Below, piece by piece: positions 1 through 8,437 of a stretch of 64,000 nucleotides of DNA. The DNA lies in NCBI RefSeq assembly GCF_014656215.1, contig NZ_BNBZ01000006.1:1-64000 (forward strand), read 5' to 3'. The DNA comes from Streptomyces zaomyceticus (GTDB lineage: Bacteria; Actinomycetota; Actinomycetes; Streptomycetales; Streptomycetaceae). Each line of letters begins with the position of its first letter. Position 1 is the stretch's first letter. The translations under genes were made by a program, and so were the position numbers. The notes beneath the pieces were generated by a model. The model made no database searches. It was not told the DNA's origin and worked only from the letters and a program-made list of their open reading frames with translations.

Positions 1-83
1 ACATTCCGAACCCGGAAGCTAAGCCTTTCAGCGCCGATGGTACTGCAGGGGGGACCCTGTGGGAGAGTAGGACGCCGCCGAAC
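1..83 (+). rRNA. rrf: 5S ribosomal RNA, 3' part
   Basis: The first bases match the 3' two thirds of an actinobacterial 5S rRNA: the CCGAACCCGGAAG loop, the AAGCC stem, and the GGGAGAGTAGGACGCCGCC 3' arm. The 5' end lies outside the window, so an rRNA operon ends here. A strong terminator follows within 10 nt. The exact 3' end is uncertain by a few bases. Confidence 0.95.
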
Positions 84-91
84 AATTTTTA

Positions 92-132
92 GCCTCAACC
101 CCCGGACTCTGTCCGGGGGTTGAGGCATTTTT
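92..132 (+). terminator. Rho-independent terminator of the rRNA operon
   Basis: A perfect 16-bp stem (92-107 with 111-126) closes a TCT loop and is followed at once by a T-run (128-132). It directly follows the 5S gene and is the only hairpin in the window with a true U-tract. Confidence 0.95.
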
Positions 133-233
133 GCGTTCTGGTGCGGTGCGGGTGCCCCCTGTGCGCGGCGGCGTCATGGCTGCGGGTAAGGTCAGGGGGC
201 ATCGTCCGTACGTTCCCAGCAGGAGGCCCCCGG

Positions 234-842
234 GTGGAGGTCCAGGAGACCCGCGTTCAGACCGACCGGGTCCTCACCATCCCCAACATTCTCAGCATGG
301 CGCGTCTCGCCGGCGTGCCGCTGTTTCTGTGGCTGATTCTCCGACCGGAGTTCGGCGGGCCCAACAGTGACGGCTGGGCGCTTCTCGTCCTGATGCTCAG
401 TGGTGTCAGCGACTATCTCGACGGAAAACTGGCCCGGCGCTGGAATCAGATCAGCAACCTCGGCCGGCTGCTCGATCCCGCCGCCGACCGCCTGTACATC
501 CTGTCCACGCTCGTGGGTCTCACCTGGCGCGAGATCCTGCCGTGGTGGCTGACCGCCGCCCTTCTGGCGCGCGAGGCCATGCTGCTGGTGATGGTGGGAA
601 TCCTCCGTCGGCACGGCTACCCGCCGCCGCAGGTGAACTTCCTCGGCAAAGCTGCGACATTCAACTTGATGTACGCGTTCCCGTTGCTGCTTCTCAGTGA
701 CGGAACGGGCTGGCTTTCGTCACTCGCTGAAGTTTTCGGGTGGGCCTTCGCCGGATGGGGTACAACTCTGTATTGGTGGGCAGGGATCCTCTACGTGGTC
801 CAGGTCCGTCGACTCGTGAAGGCGGATACCGCGGCCGATTGA
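234..842 (+). CDS. CDP-alcohol phosphatidyltransferase (eukaryote-type cardiolipin synthase)
   Basis: Integral membrane phospholipid synthase of 202 aa. The CDP-alcohol phosphatidyltransferase signature is complete: D-Y-L-D-G-x2-A-R, then G and two aspartates (L-G-R-L-L-D-P-A-A-D), with several hydrophobic segments around it. The GTG start at 234 was chosen because AGGAGG lies at 221-226; an upstream in-frame extension to about 120 runs into the rRNA terminator and is unlikely. The S. coelicolor protein I recall in this context is the eukaryote-like cardiolipin synthase, and mycobacteria have pgsA2 in the same position. That assignment is from family and context; PGP synthase is the alternative. 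Confidence 0.88.
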   Translation: MEVQETRVQTDRVLTIPNILSMARLAGVPLFLWLILRPEFGGPNSDGWALLVLMLSGVSDYLDGKLARRWNQISNLGRLLDPAADRLYILSTLVGLTWREILPWWLTAALLAREAMLLVMVGILRRHGYPPPQVNFLGKAATFNLMYAFPLLLLSDGTGWLSSLAEVFGWAFAGWGTTLYWWAGILYVVQVRRLVKADTAAD

Positions 843-958
843 GCCCGTCCGTCCTGTGCCGAGCAGCGTCGCCGGCAACAACGAGGACGTCCGAGGGCTA
901 CTGAGCGGACAGGTGAAGTCGGCAGGACCGTCGTCTCTTCAAGGAGGACGCTTCCGAC

Positions 959-3454
959 ATGAAGGCCGTTGTGATGGCCGGTGGCGAAGGAACACGCCTT
1001 CGCCCGATGACCTCGAGCATGCCCAAGCCTCTACTGCCGGTGGTGAACCGGCCGATCATGGAGCACGTCCTACGACTGCTCAAGAGGCACGGTCTCAACG
1101 AGACCGTCGTGACCGTGCAATTTCTTGCCTCTCTCGTCAGGAACTACTTCGGCGACGGCGAGGAGCTCGGTATGGAGCTCACGTATGCCAACGAGGAGAA
1201 GCCACTCGGTACAGCGGGAAGTGTGAAGAACGCCGAGGAGGCGTTGAAGGACGACACCTTCCTCGTCATCTCGGGGGACGCGCTCACCGATTTCGACCTC
1301 TCCGATCTCATCGCCTTTCACAAGGAGAAGGGCGGCCTCGTCACGGTCTGCCTGACCCGGGTGCCGAACCCGCTGGAATTCGGCATCACGATCGTCGACG
1401 AAGAAGGAAAGGTCGAGCGCTTCCTGGAGAAGCCCACCTGGGGCCAGGTCTTCTCGGACACCGTGAACACGGGCATCTACGTGATGGAGCCCGAGGTCTT
1501 CGACTACGTCGAGGCCGATGCCTCGGTCGACTGGTCGGGTGATGTCTTCCCCCAGCTCATGAAGGAGGGCAAGCCGATCTACGGCTATGTCGCCGAGGGC
1601 TACTGGGAGGACGTGGGCACGCATGAGAGCTATGTGAAGGCCCAGGCGGACGTCCTGGAGGGCAAGGTCCAGGTCGACATCGACGGCTTCGAGATCTCGC
1701 CGGGAGTGTGGGTCGCCGAGGGTGCCGAGGTGCACCACGACGCCGTGCTGCGCGGACCGCTCTACATCGGCGACTACGCCAAGGTCGAGGCCGACGCCGA
1801 GATCCGTGAGCACACCGTCATCGGCTCGAACGTGGTCGTCAAGAGCGGGGCCTTCCTGCACAAGGCCGTCGTGCACGACAACGTCTACATCGGTCCGCAG
1901 AGCAATCTGCGGGGATGTGTGATCGGCAAGAACACCGACATCATGCGGGCGGCCCGGATCGAGGACGGAGCCGTCATCGGGGACGAGTGCCTGGTCGGTG
2001 AGGAATCGATCGTGCAGGGCAACGTCCGGGTCTATCCGTTCAAGACCATCGAGGCCGGTGCCTTCGTCAACACCTCGGTCATCTGGGAGTCCCGCGGGCA
2101 GGCCCATCTCTTCGGGGCACGAGGGGTCTCCGGCATCCTCAACGTGGAGATCACCCCGGAGCTGGCCGTCCGCCTGGCGGGGGCGTACGCCACGACCTTG
2201 AAGAAGGGCGCGACCGTCACCACGGCCCGTGACCACTCCAGGGGTGCGCGAGCGCTGAAACGGGCGGTGATCTCGGCACTGCAGGCCAGCGCCATCGACG
2301 TACGGGACCTCGAGAACGTACCGCTGCCCGTGGCGCGGCAGCAGACCGCTCGGGGAAGCGCCGGCGGCATCATGGTGCGGACCTCGCCCGGGGTGCCCGA
2401 CTCCGTGGACATCATGTTCTTCGACGAACGCGGGGCGGATCTCTCCCAGGGCGGGCAGCGCAAGCTCGACCGGGTGTTCGCCCGGCAGGAGTACCGGCGG
2501 GCCTTCCCCGGCGAGATCGGCGACCTCTCCTTCCCGGCGAGCGTCTTCGACTCGTACACCGGCTCGCTGCTGCGGAACGTCGACACCACCGGGATCGCGG
2601 AAGCGGGCCTGAAGGTGGTCGTGGACGCCTCCAACGGCAGTGCCGGGCTCGTCCTGCCCAGCCTCCTGGGGCGGCTCCAGGTCGATTCGCTGACGATCAA
2701 CCCCGGACTCGACGAATCCAGACCCACCGAGTCGGCCGAGAGCCGGCGTGCCGGGCTCGTGCGGCTCGGAGAGATCGTGGCCTCGGCCAGGGCGGCCTTC
2801 GGAGTGCGGTTCGACCCCGTCGGCGAGCGGCTCTCGCTCGTGGACGAGCGGGGGCGGATCATCGAGGACGACCGGGCGCTGCTTGTGATGCTGGACCTGG
2901 TGGCGGCCGAGCGGCGCTCGGGGCGGGTCGCGCTGCCGGTGACGACCACCCGCATCGCCGAGCAGGTCGCCGCGTACCACGGCACGCAGGTCGAGTGGAC
3001 GACCACCTCGCCGGACGACCTCACGAGGGTCGGGCGCGAGGAGTCGACGATCTTCGGCGGCGACGGGCGCGGCGGGTTCATCGTGCCCGAGTTCAGCAGC
3101 GTCTTCGACGGCGCCGCCGCCTTCGTGCGGCTGATCGGGCTCGTCGCACGGACACAGCTCACGCTGAGCCAGATCGACGCGCGGATTCCGCGGGCGCACG
3201 TCCTCAAGAAGGACATCGCGACGCCGTGGGCCGTGAAGGGGCTGGTGATGCGCCGGGTGGTGGAGGCCGCGGGCAGCCGCTCCGTGGACACCACCGACGG
3301 AGTGCGGGTGGTCGAGGCCGACGGTCGGTGGGTGATGGTGCTGCCCGACCCCGCCGAGGCCGTCACCCATCTGTGGGCCGAGGGCCCCGACGACGCCTCC
3401 GCACAGGCACTGCTCGACGAATGGGCCGAGGTGGTCGACGGCGCAGGTAGCTGA
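959..3454 (+). CDS. Mannose-1-phosphate guanylyltransferase with C-terminal phosphomannomutase-like domain
   Basis: 831 aa, probably making GDP-mannose for glycolipids and protein O-mannosylation. Residues 1-235 are a nucleotidyltransferase ([11 protein letters not shown] then P-K-P-L-L-P near the N-terminus, S-G-D-A-L metal site). Residues about 250-380 are left-handed beta-helix hexapeptide repeats. The rest resembles an alpha-D-phosphohexomutase. Its usual T-A-S-H-N-P phosphoserine loop is not seen (the region near residue 469 reads I-M-V-R-T-S-P), and the metal loop D-G-D-x-D-R is replaced by F-D-P-V-G-E-R near 619. The guanylyltransferase is therefore likely active and the mutase half possibly not. 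AAGGAGG at 941-947 supports the ATG start. Confidence 0.88.
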   Translation: MKAVVMAGGEGTRLRPMTSSMPKPLLPVVNRPIMEHVLRLLKRHGLNETVVTVQFLASLVRNYFGDGEELGMELTYANEEKPLGTAGSVKNAEEALKDDTFLVISGDALTDFDLSDLIAFHKEKGGLVTVCLTRVPNPLEFGITIVDEEGKVERFLEKPTWGQVFSDTVNTGIYVMEPEVFDYVEADASVDWSGDVFPQLMKEGKPIYGYVAEGYWEDVGTHESYVKAQADVLEGKVQVDIDGFEISPGVWVAEGAEVHHDAVLRGPLYIGDYAKVEADAEIREHTVIGSNVVVKSGAFLHKAVVHDNVYIGPQSNLRGCVIGKNTDIMRAARIEDGAVIGDECLVGEESIVQGNVRVYPFKTIEAGAFVNTSVIWESRGQAHLFGARGVSGILNVEITPELAVRLAGAYATTLKKGATVTTARDHSRGARALKRAVISALQASAIDVRDLENVPLPVARQQTARGSAGGIMVRTSPGVPDSVDIMFFDERGADLSQGGQRKLDRVFARQEYRRAFPGEIGDLSFPASVFDSYTGSLLRNVDTTGIAEAGLKVVVDASNGSAGLVLPSLLGRLQVDSLTINPGLDESRPTESAESRRAGLVRLGEIVASARAAFGVRFDPVGERLSLVDERGRIIEDDRALLVMLDLVAAERRSGRVALPVTTTRIAEQVAAYHGTQVEWTTTSPDDLTRVGREESTIFGGDGRGGFIVPEFSSVFDGAAAFVRLIGLVARTQLTLSQIDARIPRAHVLKKDIATPWAVKGLVMRRVVEAAGSRSVDTTDGVRVVEADGRWVMVLPDPAEAVTHLWAEGPDDASAQALLDEWAEVVDGAGS

Positions 3455-3555
3455 CCGGATGGACCGGTGCTGCGGGGAGGTGCCCCAGGGGTGCCTCCCC
3501 GCAGCGCGGAGGGGCCATTCGGCGGTAGGCCGTGCGACGTGCGACGATGTGCGGC

Positions 3556-4482
3556 ATGTCGCAGCAGCCCCCCGTTCGGAGCACCGGATCACCGCCGCCG
3601 CGCCCGGACGCGTCCATGTCGCTGCTGAACAACGTGATCGACCACGCGCTCGACGACGGCTACGCGGAGGCGACCGCCCGGCGTGCCGCCGAGGGCGGTG
3701 GACTGCCCCGCAGCCTGCGGGCCAAGCTCGGTGTCGCCGCCGGCCTCCTGCTCGCCGCCGCCGTGGTGACCGTCGGCGCGGCCGAGGCGCGGATCTCCGC
3801 GCCGGTCGTGGCCAAGGAGCGCCAGGAGCTCATCGACCGGATCGAGGCGGAGACCTCGGCGGCCGAACAGCTGGAAGAGGACGTCGAGCGGATCCGGTCC
3901 GAGGTCGGCGAACGCCAGCGCCAGGCACTTCAGCAGCACGGCGGTGACCAGGCCGAGCTCGTGGGGCTGCTCTCGGGCGCGACGCCCGTGCACGGCCCCG
4001 GGGTGAAGCTCGTCGTCAACGATGCCAAGGGCACCGACTCCGGGGGCGGCGGTCCGCGGGAGAGCAGTGGCTTCTCCGACACGGGCCGGGTACGCGACCG
4101 GGACATGCAGCGCATCATCAACGGGCTGTGGGAGTCGGGTGCCGAGGCGGTCGCCATCAACGGTCAGCGGCTGACGTCGCTGTCCGCGATCCGGGCCGCG
4201 GGCGACGCCATACTGGTCGACAACAAGCCGCTGGTGCCGCCGTACACCATCCTCGCGATCGGGGACGGGCAGCGGCTGAGCACAGCGTTCCAGGACAGCG
4301 CCGACGGGCAGTATCTGCACGCGCTGGTGGAGAACTTCGGGATCAGGAGCGGTATCACCGCCGAGGGCGACGTACGCCTGCCGGCCGCTCCGAGCCTGAC
4401 CGTACGTACCGCAGAGCCGAGGGGGGCCGGGGCGACGCCGTCCGGGCGGGCCACGGCCGACACAGGGAAGGGCACATCGTGA
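3556..4482 (+). CDS. DUF881 family membrane protein (first copy)
   Basis: 308 aa from the ATG at 3556; a GTG at 3532 and an ATG at 3547 are also in frame, and no strong ribosome binding site decides. A proline-rich cytoplasmic leader is followed by one membrane segment (about 57-75) and a coiled-coil stretch (about 86-125). The extracytoplasmic DUF881 domain comes last. The function of the family is unknown. The gene overlaps the next by GTGA, and the DUF881 / small basic protein / DUF881 order suggests one membrane complex. Mycobacteria keep the same trio next to garA. Confidence 0.85.
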   Translation: MSQQPPVRSTGSPPPRPDASMSLLNNVIDHALDDGYAEATARRAAEGGGLPRSLRAKLGVAAGLLLAAAVVTVGAAEARISAPVVAKERQELIDRIEAETSAAEQLEEDVERIRSEVGERQRQALQQHGGDQAELVGLLSGATPVHGPGVKLVVNDAKGTDSGGGGPRESSGFSDTGRVRDRDMQRIINGLWESGAEAVAINGQRLTSLSAIRAAGDAILVDNKPLVPPYTILAIGDGQRLSTAFQDSADGQYLHALVENFGIRSGITAEGDVRLPAAPSLTVRTAEPRGAGATPSGRATADTGKGTS

Positions 4483-4811
4483 TCGCCGTACTGGGCCTGA
4501 TCGTCGGAGTCGTGGTCGGACTGTTGGTCCGCCCCGAAGTCCCGGCGGTGGTCGAGCCCTATCTTCCGATCGCCGTGGTCGCCGCCCTCGACGCGGTCTT
4601 CGGCGGTTTCCGGGCCATGCTCGACGGCATCTTCGTCGACAAGGTCTTCGTCGTCTCGTTCCTGTCGAACGTGGTCGTGGCCGCGCTGATCGTCTTCCTC
4701 GGCGACAAGCTCGGCGTGGGCGCGCAGCTGTCGACGGGTGTGGTCGTCGTGCTCGGCATCCGGATCTTCTCCAACGCGGCCGCCATCCGGCGCCATGTCT
4801 TCCGGGCGTGA
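4479..4811 (+). CDS. Small basic family membrane protein (DUF1290, Sbp)
   Basis: 110 aa with three hydrophobic segments and a basic C-terminus (R-R-H-V-F-R-A), matching the small basic protein family found between DUF881 genes in actinobacteria and near division genes in Gram-positives. The GTG at 4479 overlaps the preceding stop by four bases, and its own stop overlaps the next GTG, so all three genes are probably translated as a coupled unit. The biochemical role is not known. Confidence 0.9.
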   Translation: MIAVLGLIVGVVVGLLVRPEVPAVVEPYLPIAVVAALDAVFGGFRAMLDGIFVDKVFVVSFLSNVVVAALIVFLGDKLGVGAQLSTGVVVVLGIRIFSNAAAIRRHVFRA

Positions 4812-5839
4812 CGCGGATGAGCGAGAACCCTCAGAACCCCCAGAGCCCCCAGAGCCCCCAGAACCCCCAGGATCCTCGGAAGCACGAGAACTCGGGGAGT
4901 CCCGAGATCGAGCGGGAGCCCGGGAGCGTCGGCACGCCGGACGGTGCCGGGAAGCCTGACGGCGCCGGAGCGCCGGGGAGCGTCGGGAAACCGGAGAGCG
5001 CCGGGGAGCCGGAGAGCGGCGGTGCCCCGGGAGAGCCCGAGGAGTCCACGGACTCCGTCCACGACACGACCGCGGACCACGACGTCCGGGTGCCCGTGCC
5101 GCCGGCCGCCCCCGCGCCCGAGCAGAGCGGACGCCGGCGGCTCGCCGCCGCGTTCTGGCCGCCCCGGGCGTCCCGCGCGCAGCTCATCGTCGCGCTGTTG
5201 CTGTTCGTCCTCGGTCTCGGCCTGGCCATCCAGGTCTCCTCGACCAGCGACAACAGCGCCCTGCGCGGGGCACGCCAGGAGGACCTGGTGCGGATCCTCG
5301 ACGAGCTGGACGACCGTACGCAGCGCCTGGAGGACGAGAAGTCCCGGCTGGAGAAGCAGCGGACGGAGCTGGAGTCCAGCTCCGACCAGGCCGAGGAGGC
5401 GCGCAAGCAGACCCAGGAGAAGGAGCAGCAGCTCGGCATCCTGGCCGGCACGGTCGCCGCCGAGGGCCCGGGCATCACCCTGACCGTCGGCGACCCCAGC
5501 GGGGCCGTCGAGTCGGACATGCTCCTCGACGCCATCCAGGAGCTGCGCGCCGCCGGCGCCGAGGCGATCCAGGTCAACGGTGTGCGGGTGGTCGCGGACA
5601 GTTATTTCACCGGTGGCGGTGATGACATGCGGATCGATGGAACGAAGGTGACCGCTCCGTACGTCTTCAAGGTCATCGGCAAGCCGGAGGATCTCGAGCC
5701 CGCGCTCAACATCCCCGGCGGTGTCGTCCAGACCCTGGAGAAGGAGCAGGCCACGGCCACGGTGGAGCGGTCGGCGAAGATCGTCGTCGACGCCTTGCGA
5801 CCCGCGAAGCGGCCTGACTACGCTCAGTCGTCCTCGTAG
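4808..5839 (+). CDS. DUF881 family membrane protein (second copy) with repetitive N-terminus
   Basis: 343 aa. Residues about 5-20 are N-P-Q/S-P-Q repeats, encoded by near-identical 9-bp DNA units at 4832-4871. A Gly/Pro/Glu-rich stretch continues to about 75. One membrane helix lies near 124-146, a charged coiled coil (E-K-Q/E-E-A-R-K-Q pattern) at about 155-205, then the DUF881 domain. The GTG at 4808 overlaps the upstream stop; an ATG at 4817 is an alternative. The disordered head is probably cytoplasmic. A hairpin at 5896-5915 may end the transcript. Confidence 0.85.
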   Translation: MTRMSENPQNPQSPQSPQNPQDPRKHENSGSPEIEREPGSVGTPDGAGKPDGAGAPGSVGKPESAGEPESGGAPGEPEESTDSVHDTTADHDVRVPVPPAAPAPEQSGRRRLAAAFWPPRASRAQLIVALLLFVLGLGLAIQVSSTSDNSALRGARQEDLVRILDELDDRTQRLEDEKSRLEKQRTELESSSDQAEEARKQTQEKEQQLGILAGTVAAEGPGITLTVGDPSGAVESDMLLDAIQELRAAGAEAIQVNGVRVVADSYFTGGGDDMRIDGTKVTAPYVFKVIGKPEDLEPALNIPGGVVQTLEKEQATATVERSAKIVVDALRPAKRPDYAQSSS

Positions 5840-5895
5840 GGAGAGGGGGACAAGGGGGGGTCCCGCGACATGGGCACGACGTTGCGGGGGGTCGG

Positions 5896-5915
5896 CGCAC
5901 CACAACGGTGGTGCG
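5896..5915 (+). terminator. Hairpin after the DUF881 operon
   Basis: CGCACCAC (5896-5903) pairs with GTGGTGCG (5908-5915) over an AACG loop. There is no T-run, as is common in Streptomyces. It separates the trio from the FHA gene. Confidence 0.55.
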
Positions 5916-6032
5916 TGGTGGAAACTGTCCGGAGGATACGGACGTTGTGAAGGTGTCCGGGTCGGCAGGTGTGATGGATCTCGGTTCGTCCTGCCCCACG
6001 GGCGGGTCTGTTTCGGTCAAGGGGAATCGCCC

Positions 6033-6857
6033 GTGAGTTTTTTTGCGAAGTTGTTCGGCAAGAGCGGACGTGAGGACGGCGGTAACGCCAAGCACCGCGC
6101 GTCGCGCCATGCCCAGAGCGAGGAGCAGGGCGGCGAACGCCCGCTCTTCCGCGACGAGGTCGGTGGCCAGGGTGGTGACGCGTACGGCGCGTCGTCTGTT
6201 GACCCCGCAGGGGCCGCCCGCATAGGTTTCGGAGAACCATCAACCTCAAGTACGGGTGGAGGGTTTGCCCCCGATCCGTACGCGACACAGACCTCGGCGG
6301 GGCAGCCGCGGCAGGAGGATGCGTCCATGCCGGTGTGTACGAGGTGCGGTCACCGCAACGCGGCCGACAGTCGTTTCTGCTCCCACTGCGGCACGCCGCT
6401 GCGGGGTGGAGTCGCACCCGAGCGGGCCTCCGAGACGACGTCCACGATCTCCATCTCGGGCCTCGAGGCCTATGACGCGGAGGTCACCGGCCAGACGCAA
6501 CTGCCTTCGCTCTCTCCCGAGGCGCTGGCGGCCGTGGAGGCGCTGCCGCTGGGCTCCGCGCTCCTCGTGGTGCGCCGCGGGCCGAACTCCGGCAGCCGGT
6601 TCCTGCTCGACGGTGAGCTGACCACGGCCGGCCGTCACCCCCAGAGCGACATCTTCCTGGACGACTTCACGGTCTCCCGGAGGCATGTCGAATTCCGGCG
6701 GGGCCAGGACGGCAGCTTCACCGTCTCCGATGTCGGCAGTCTCAACGGCACGTACGTCAACCGTGAGCCGATCGACTCGGTCGTTCTGTCCAATGGCGAC
6801 GAGGTGCAGATCGGCAAGTACCGGCTGGTCTTCTACTCGAGCCAGCGGGGCGTGTGA
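6033..6857 (+). CDS. FHA domain protein of the GarA/OdhI type with zinc ribbon
   Basis: 274 aa. A variable N-terminus precedes a zinc-ribbon motif (C102-x2-C105 ... C116-x2-C119), then an E-T-T-S motif at 134-137 and an FHA domain at about 190-272 (G-R-H, S-R-R-H, N-G-T-Y). In mycobacterial GarA and corynebacterial OdhI, the ETTS threonines are phosphorylated by Ser/Thr kinases and the FHA domain then binds itself, releasing 2-oxoglutarate dehydrogenase and other targets. That mechanism is transferred by family. The GTG start follows AAGGGGA at 6019-6025. It sits in the conserved garA-ftsR neighbourhood and overlaps an in-frame upstream GTG of the next gene. Confidence 0.85.
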   Translation: MSFFAKLFGKSGREDGGNAKHRASRHAQSEEQGGERPLFRDEVGGQGGDAYGASSVDPAGAARIGFGEPSTSSTGGGFAPDPYATQTSAGQPRQEDASMPVCTRCGHRNAADSRFCSHCGTPLRGGVAPERASETTSTISISGLEAYDAEVTGQTQLPSLSPEALAAVEALPLGSALLVVRRGPNSGSRFLLDGELTTAGRHPQSDIFLDDFTVSRRHVEFRRGQDGSFTVSDVGSLNGTYVNREPIDSVVLSNGDEVQIGKYRLVFYSSQRGV

Positions 6858-6886
6858 CGCCTCGGAGAAGCCTTCAGGGAAGGTCC

Positions 6887-7627
6887 ATGCTGCGAACACC
6901 GACGGGCGGTGCCGGATCCGGCACCGCCGCGGGCGACCGGCTGGTCAGCATCGGCACGGTGCTGAACCAGCTGCGCGACGAATTTCCCGAAGTGACGATC
7001 TCCAAGATCCGGTTCCTGGAGGCCGAGGGGCTCGTGGAGCCCCGGCGTACGGCCTCCGGGTACCGGAAGTTCAGCCCGCAGGATGTGGAGCGGCTCGCTC
7101 AGATCCTGCGGATGCAGCGGGACCACTATCTTCCGCTGAAGGTCATCCGTGAGCATCTCGACGCCCTCGCCCGCGGGGAGCAGGTCACGCTTCCGGCACC
7201 CGGACGGCGGCGGGACCTGACCGAAGGCGCCTGGGAGCAGGAGACGGAGCCGCCCACCGCCGCGCGGATCGGGCGGGCCGAACTGCTCGCCGCGGCCGAG
7301 GTGACGGAGACCGAGCTCGTCGCGTGGGAGTCGTACGGCCTCATCTCCGAGACGGAGGGCGGCGGGTACGACGCCGAGACCGTCACCGTCGCGCGGCTCG
7401 TCGCGGATCTGGGGCGATTCGGTCTGGAACCCAGGCACCTGCGGGCCGTGAAGGCCGCCGCGGACCGGGAGGCCGGGCTGATCGAGCAGGTCGTGGCGCC
7501 GCTGCGGCGGCACCGTAATCCGCAGACCAGAGCGCATGCGGAGGCCACCGCGCAGGAGCTCGCCGCCCAGTCGGTGAGGCTGCACGCGGCCCTGGTGCAG
7601 ACCGCGCTGGGCATTCGGCTCCAGTGA
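6887..7627 (+). CDS. ftsR: MerR-family regulator, FtsR-like
   Basis: 246 aa with an N-terminal MerR winged helix (S-I-G-T-V-L ... I-S-K-I-R-F-L-E-A-E-G-L-V, then R-T-A-S-G-Y-R-K-F) and an alpha-helical C-terminal part. The orthologue next to garA controls ftsZ in corynebacteria and is known as FtsR; the name rests on that synteny. The ATG at 6887 with AGGGA upstream is preferred, but a GTG at 6854 overlapping the FHA stop (GTGA) would add 11 residues. No metal-binding cysteines are visible. Confidence 0.85.
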   Translation: MLRTPTGGAGSGTAAGDRLVSIGTVLNQLRDEFPEVTISKIRFLEAEGLVEPRRTASGYRKFSPQDVERLAQILRMQRDHYLPLKVIREHLDALARGEQVTLPAPGRRRDLTEGAWEQETEPPTAARIGRAELLAAAEVTETELVAWESYGLISETEGGGYDAETVTVARLVADLGRFGLEPRHLRAVKAAADREAGLIEQVVAPLRRHRNPQTRAHAEATAQELAAQSVRLHAALVQTALGIRLQ

Positions 7628-7759
7628 GCTCCTGAGCGGCCCCGGACGGCGCTCCGGACGGCTCGGAGCGGTCCCGGGAGGGCCTCGCGGCGGGTCTCGG
7701 AGGGGGCCTCGGCGAGTGCCTGGGGAGGGCCCGACTATCCAAACCGGCCGGGCACGTCC

Positions 7760-7771
7760 TAGGGTTGCTGT
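7760..7771 (+). promoter_or_regulatory. -10 box placing the transcript start on the next start codon
   Basis: TAGGGT (7760-7765) is followed by exactly six bases and then the GTG of the next gene. A TAnnnT box at this distance implies a leaderless mRNA. No Shine-Dalgarno sequence precedes the GTG. Confidence 0.65.
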
Positions 7772-8245
7772 GTGAACGAGCTCGACGTTGTGGGTGTCCG
7801 GGTGGAAATGCCCTCCAACCAGCCGATCGTGCTCCTGCGTGAAGTGGGAGGCGATCGGTACCTCCCCATCTGGATCGGACCGGGGGAGGCGACCGCGATC
7901 GCCTTCGCCCAGCAGGGGATGGCGCCTCCGCGGCCGCTGACGCACGACCTGTTCAAGGACGTGCTGGAGGCCGTGGGACAGGAACTCACCGAAGTCCGCA
8001 TCACGGATCTGCGTGACGGGGTCTTCTACGCCGAGCTGGTCTTCGCCAGCGGCGTCGAGGTGAGCGCGCGGCCGTCGGACGCGATAGCACTGGCCCTCCG
8101 GACCGGGACGCCGATCTACGGCAGTGACGGTGTGCTGGACGACGCCGGTATCGCGATTCCGGACGAGCAGGAGGACGAGGTGGAGAAGTTCCGCGAGTTC
8201 CTCGACCAGATCTCACCGGAGGATTTCGGGACCAACAGCCAGTGA
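7772..8245 (+). CDS. Bifunctional nuclease (BFN/DUF151) family protein
   Basis: 157 aa and the full length of the family: residues 1-130 form the BFN domain (L-P-I-W-I-G-P-G-E-A, then S-A-R-P-S-D-A-I-A-L-A), with an acidic tail. Plant homologues have RNase and DNase activity. The bacterial proteins have no settled function, so no reaction is claimed. It lies between two MerR genes exactly as in mycobacteria. The GTG start lies six bases after a TAGGGT box, pointing to leaderless transcription independent of the upstream gene. Confidence 0.88.
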   Translation: MNELDVVGVRVEMPSNQPIVLLREVGGDRYLPIWIGPGEATAIAFAQQGMAPPRPLTHDLFKDVLEAVGQELTEVRITDLRDGVFYAELVFASGVEVSARPSDAIALALRTGTPIYGSDGVLDDAGIAIPDEQEDEVEKFREFLDQISPEDFGTNSQ

Positions 8246-8339
8246 GTCGACGCGGCGCGGCCAGGGGCCGTTCGCGGGGTGCTGTCAGCGCATTCGAGTA
8301 GCCTTTCCCCGGAGAGAGAGACGGGAAACCACTCTCAGG

Positions 8340-8403
8340 GTGATTATCACTCGGCGTGCCGAGTGTGGCGATCGTTGACGCACCCCGAGTGACTGCCTAC
8401 CTT
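8340..8403 (+). promoter_or_regulatory. Promoter with two palindromes upstream of the second MerR gene
   Basis: TTGACG (8375-8380) and TACCTT (8398-8403) are separated by 17 bp. Just upstream are GTGATTATCAC (8340-8350) and the overlapping inverted repeat CACTCGGC-GT-GCCGAGTG (8348-8365). Both are candidate binding sites; the second could also form an RNA hairpin in a transcript from further upstream. Confidence 0.65.
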
Positions 8404-8437
8404 CGTGTGGGCAGGTCAAGGACGGAGGGTCGGCGTG

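Noticed and set aside
120..233. N-terminal extension of the cardiolipin synthase gene
   Set aside because: It begins inside the rRNA terminator and has no family similarity; AGGAGG before GTG 234 gives a better start.
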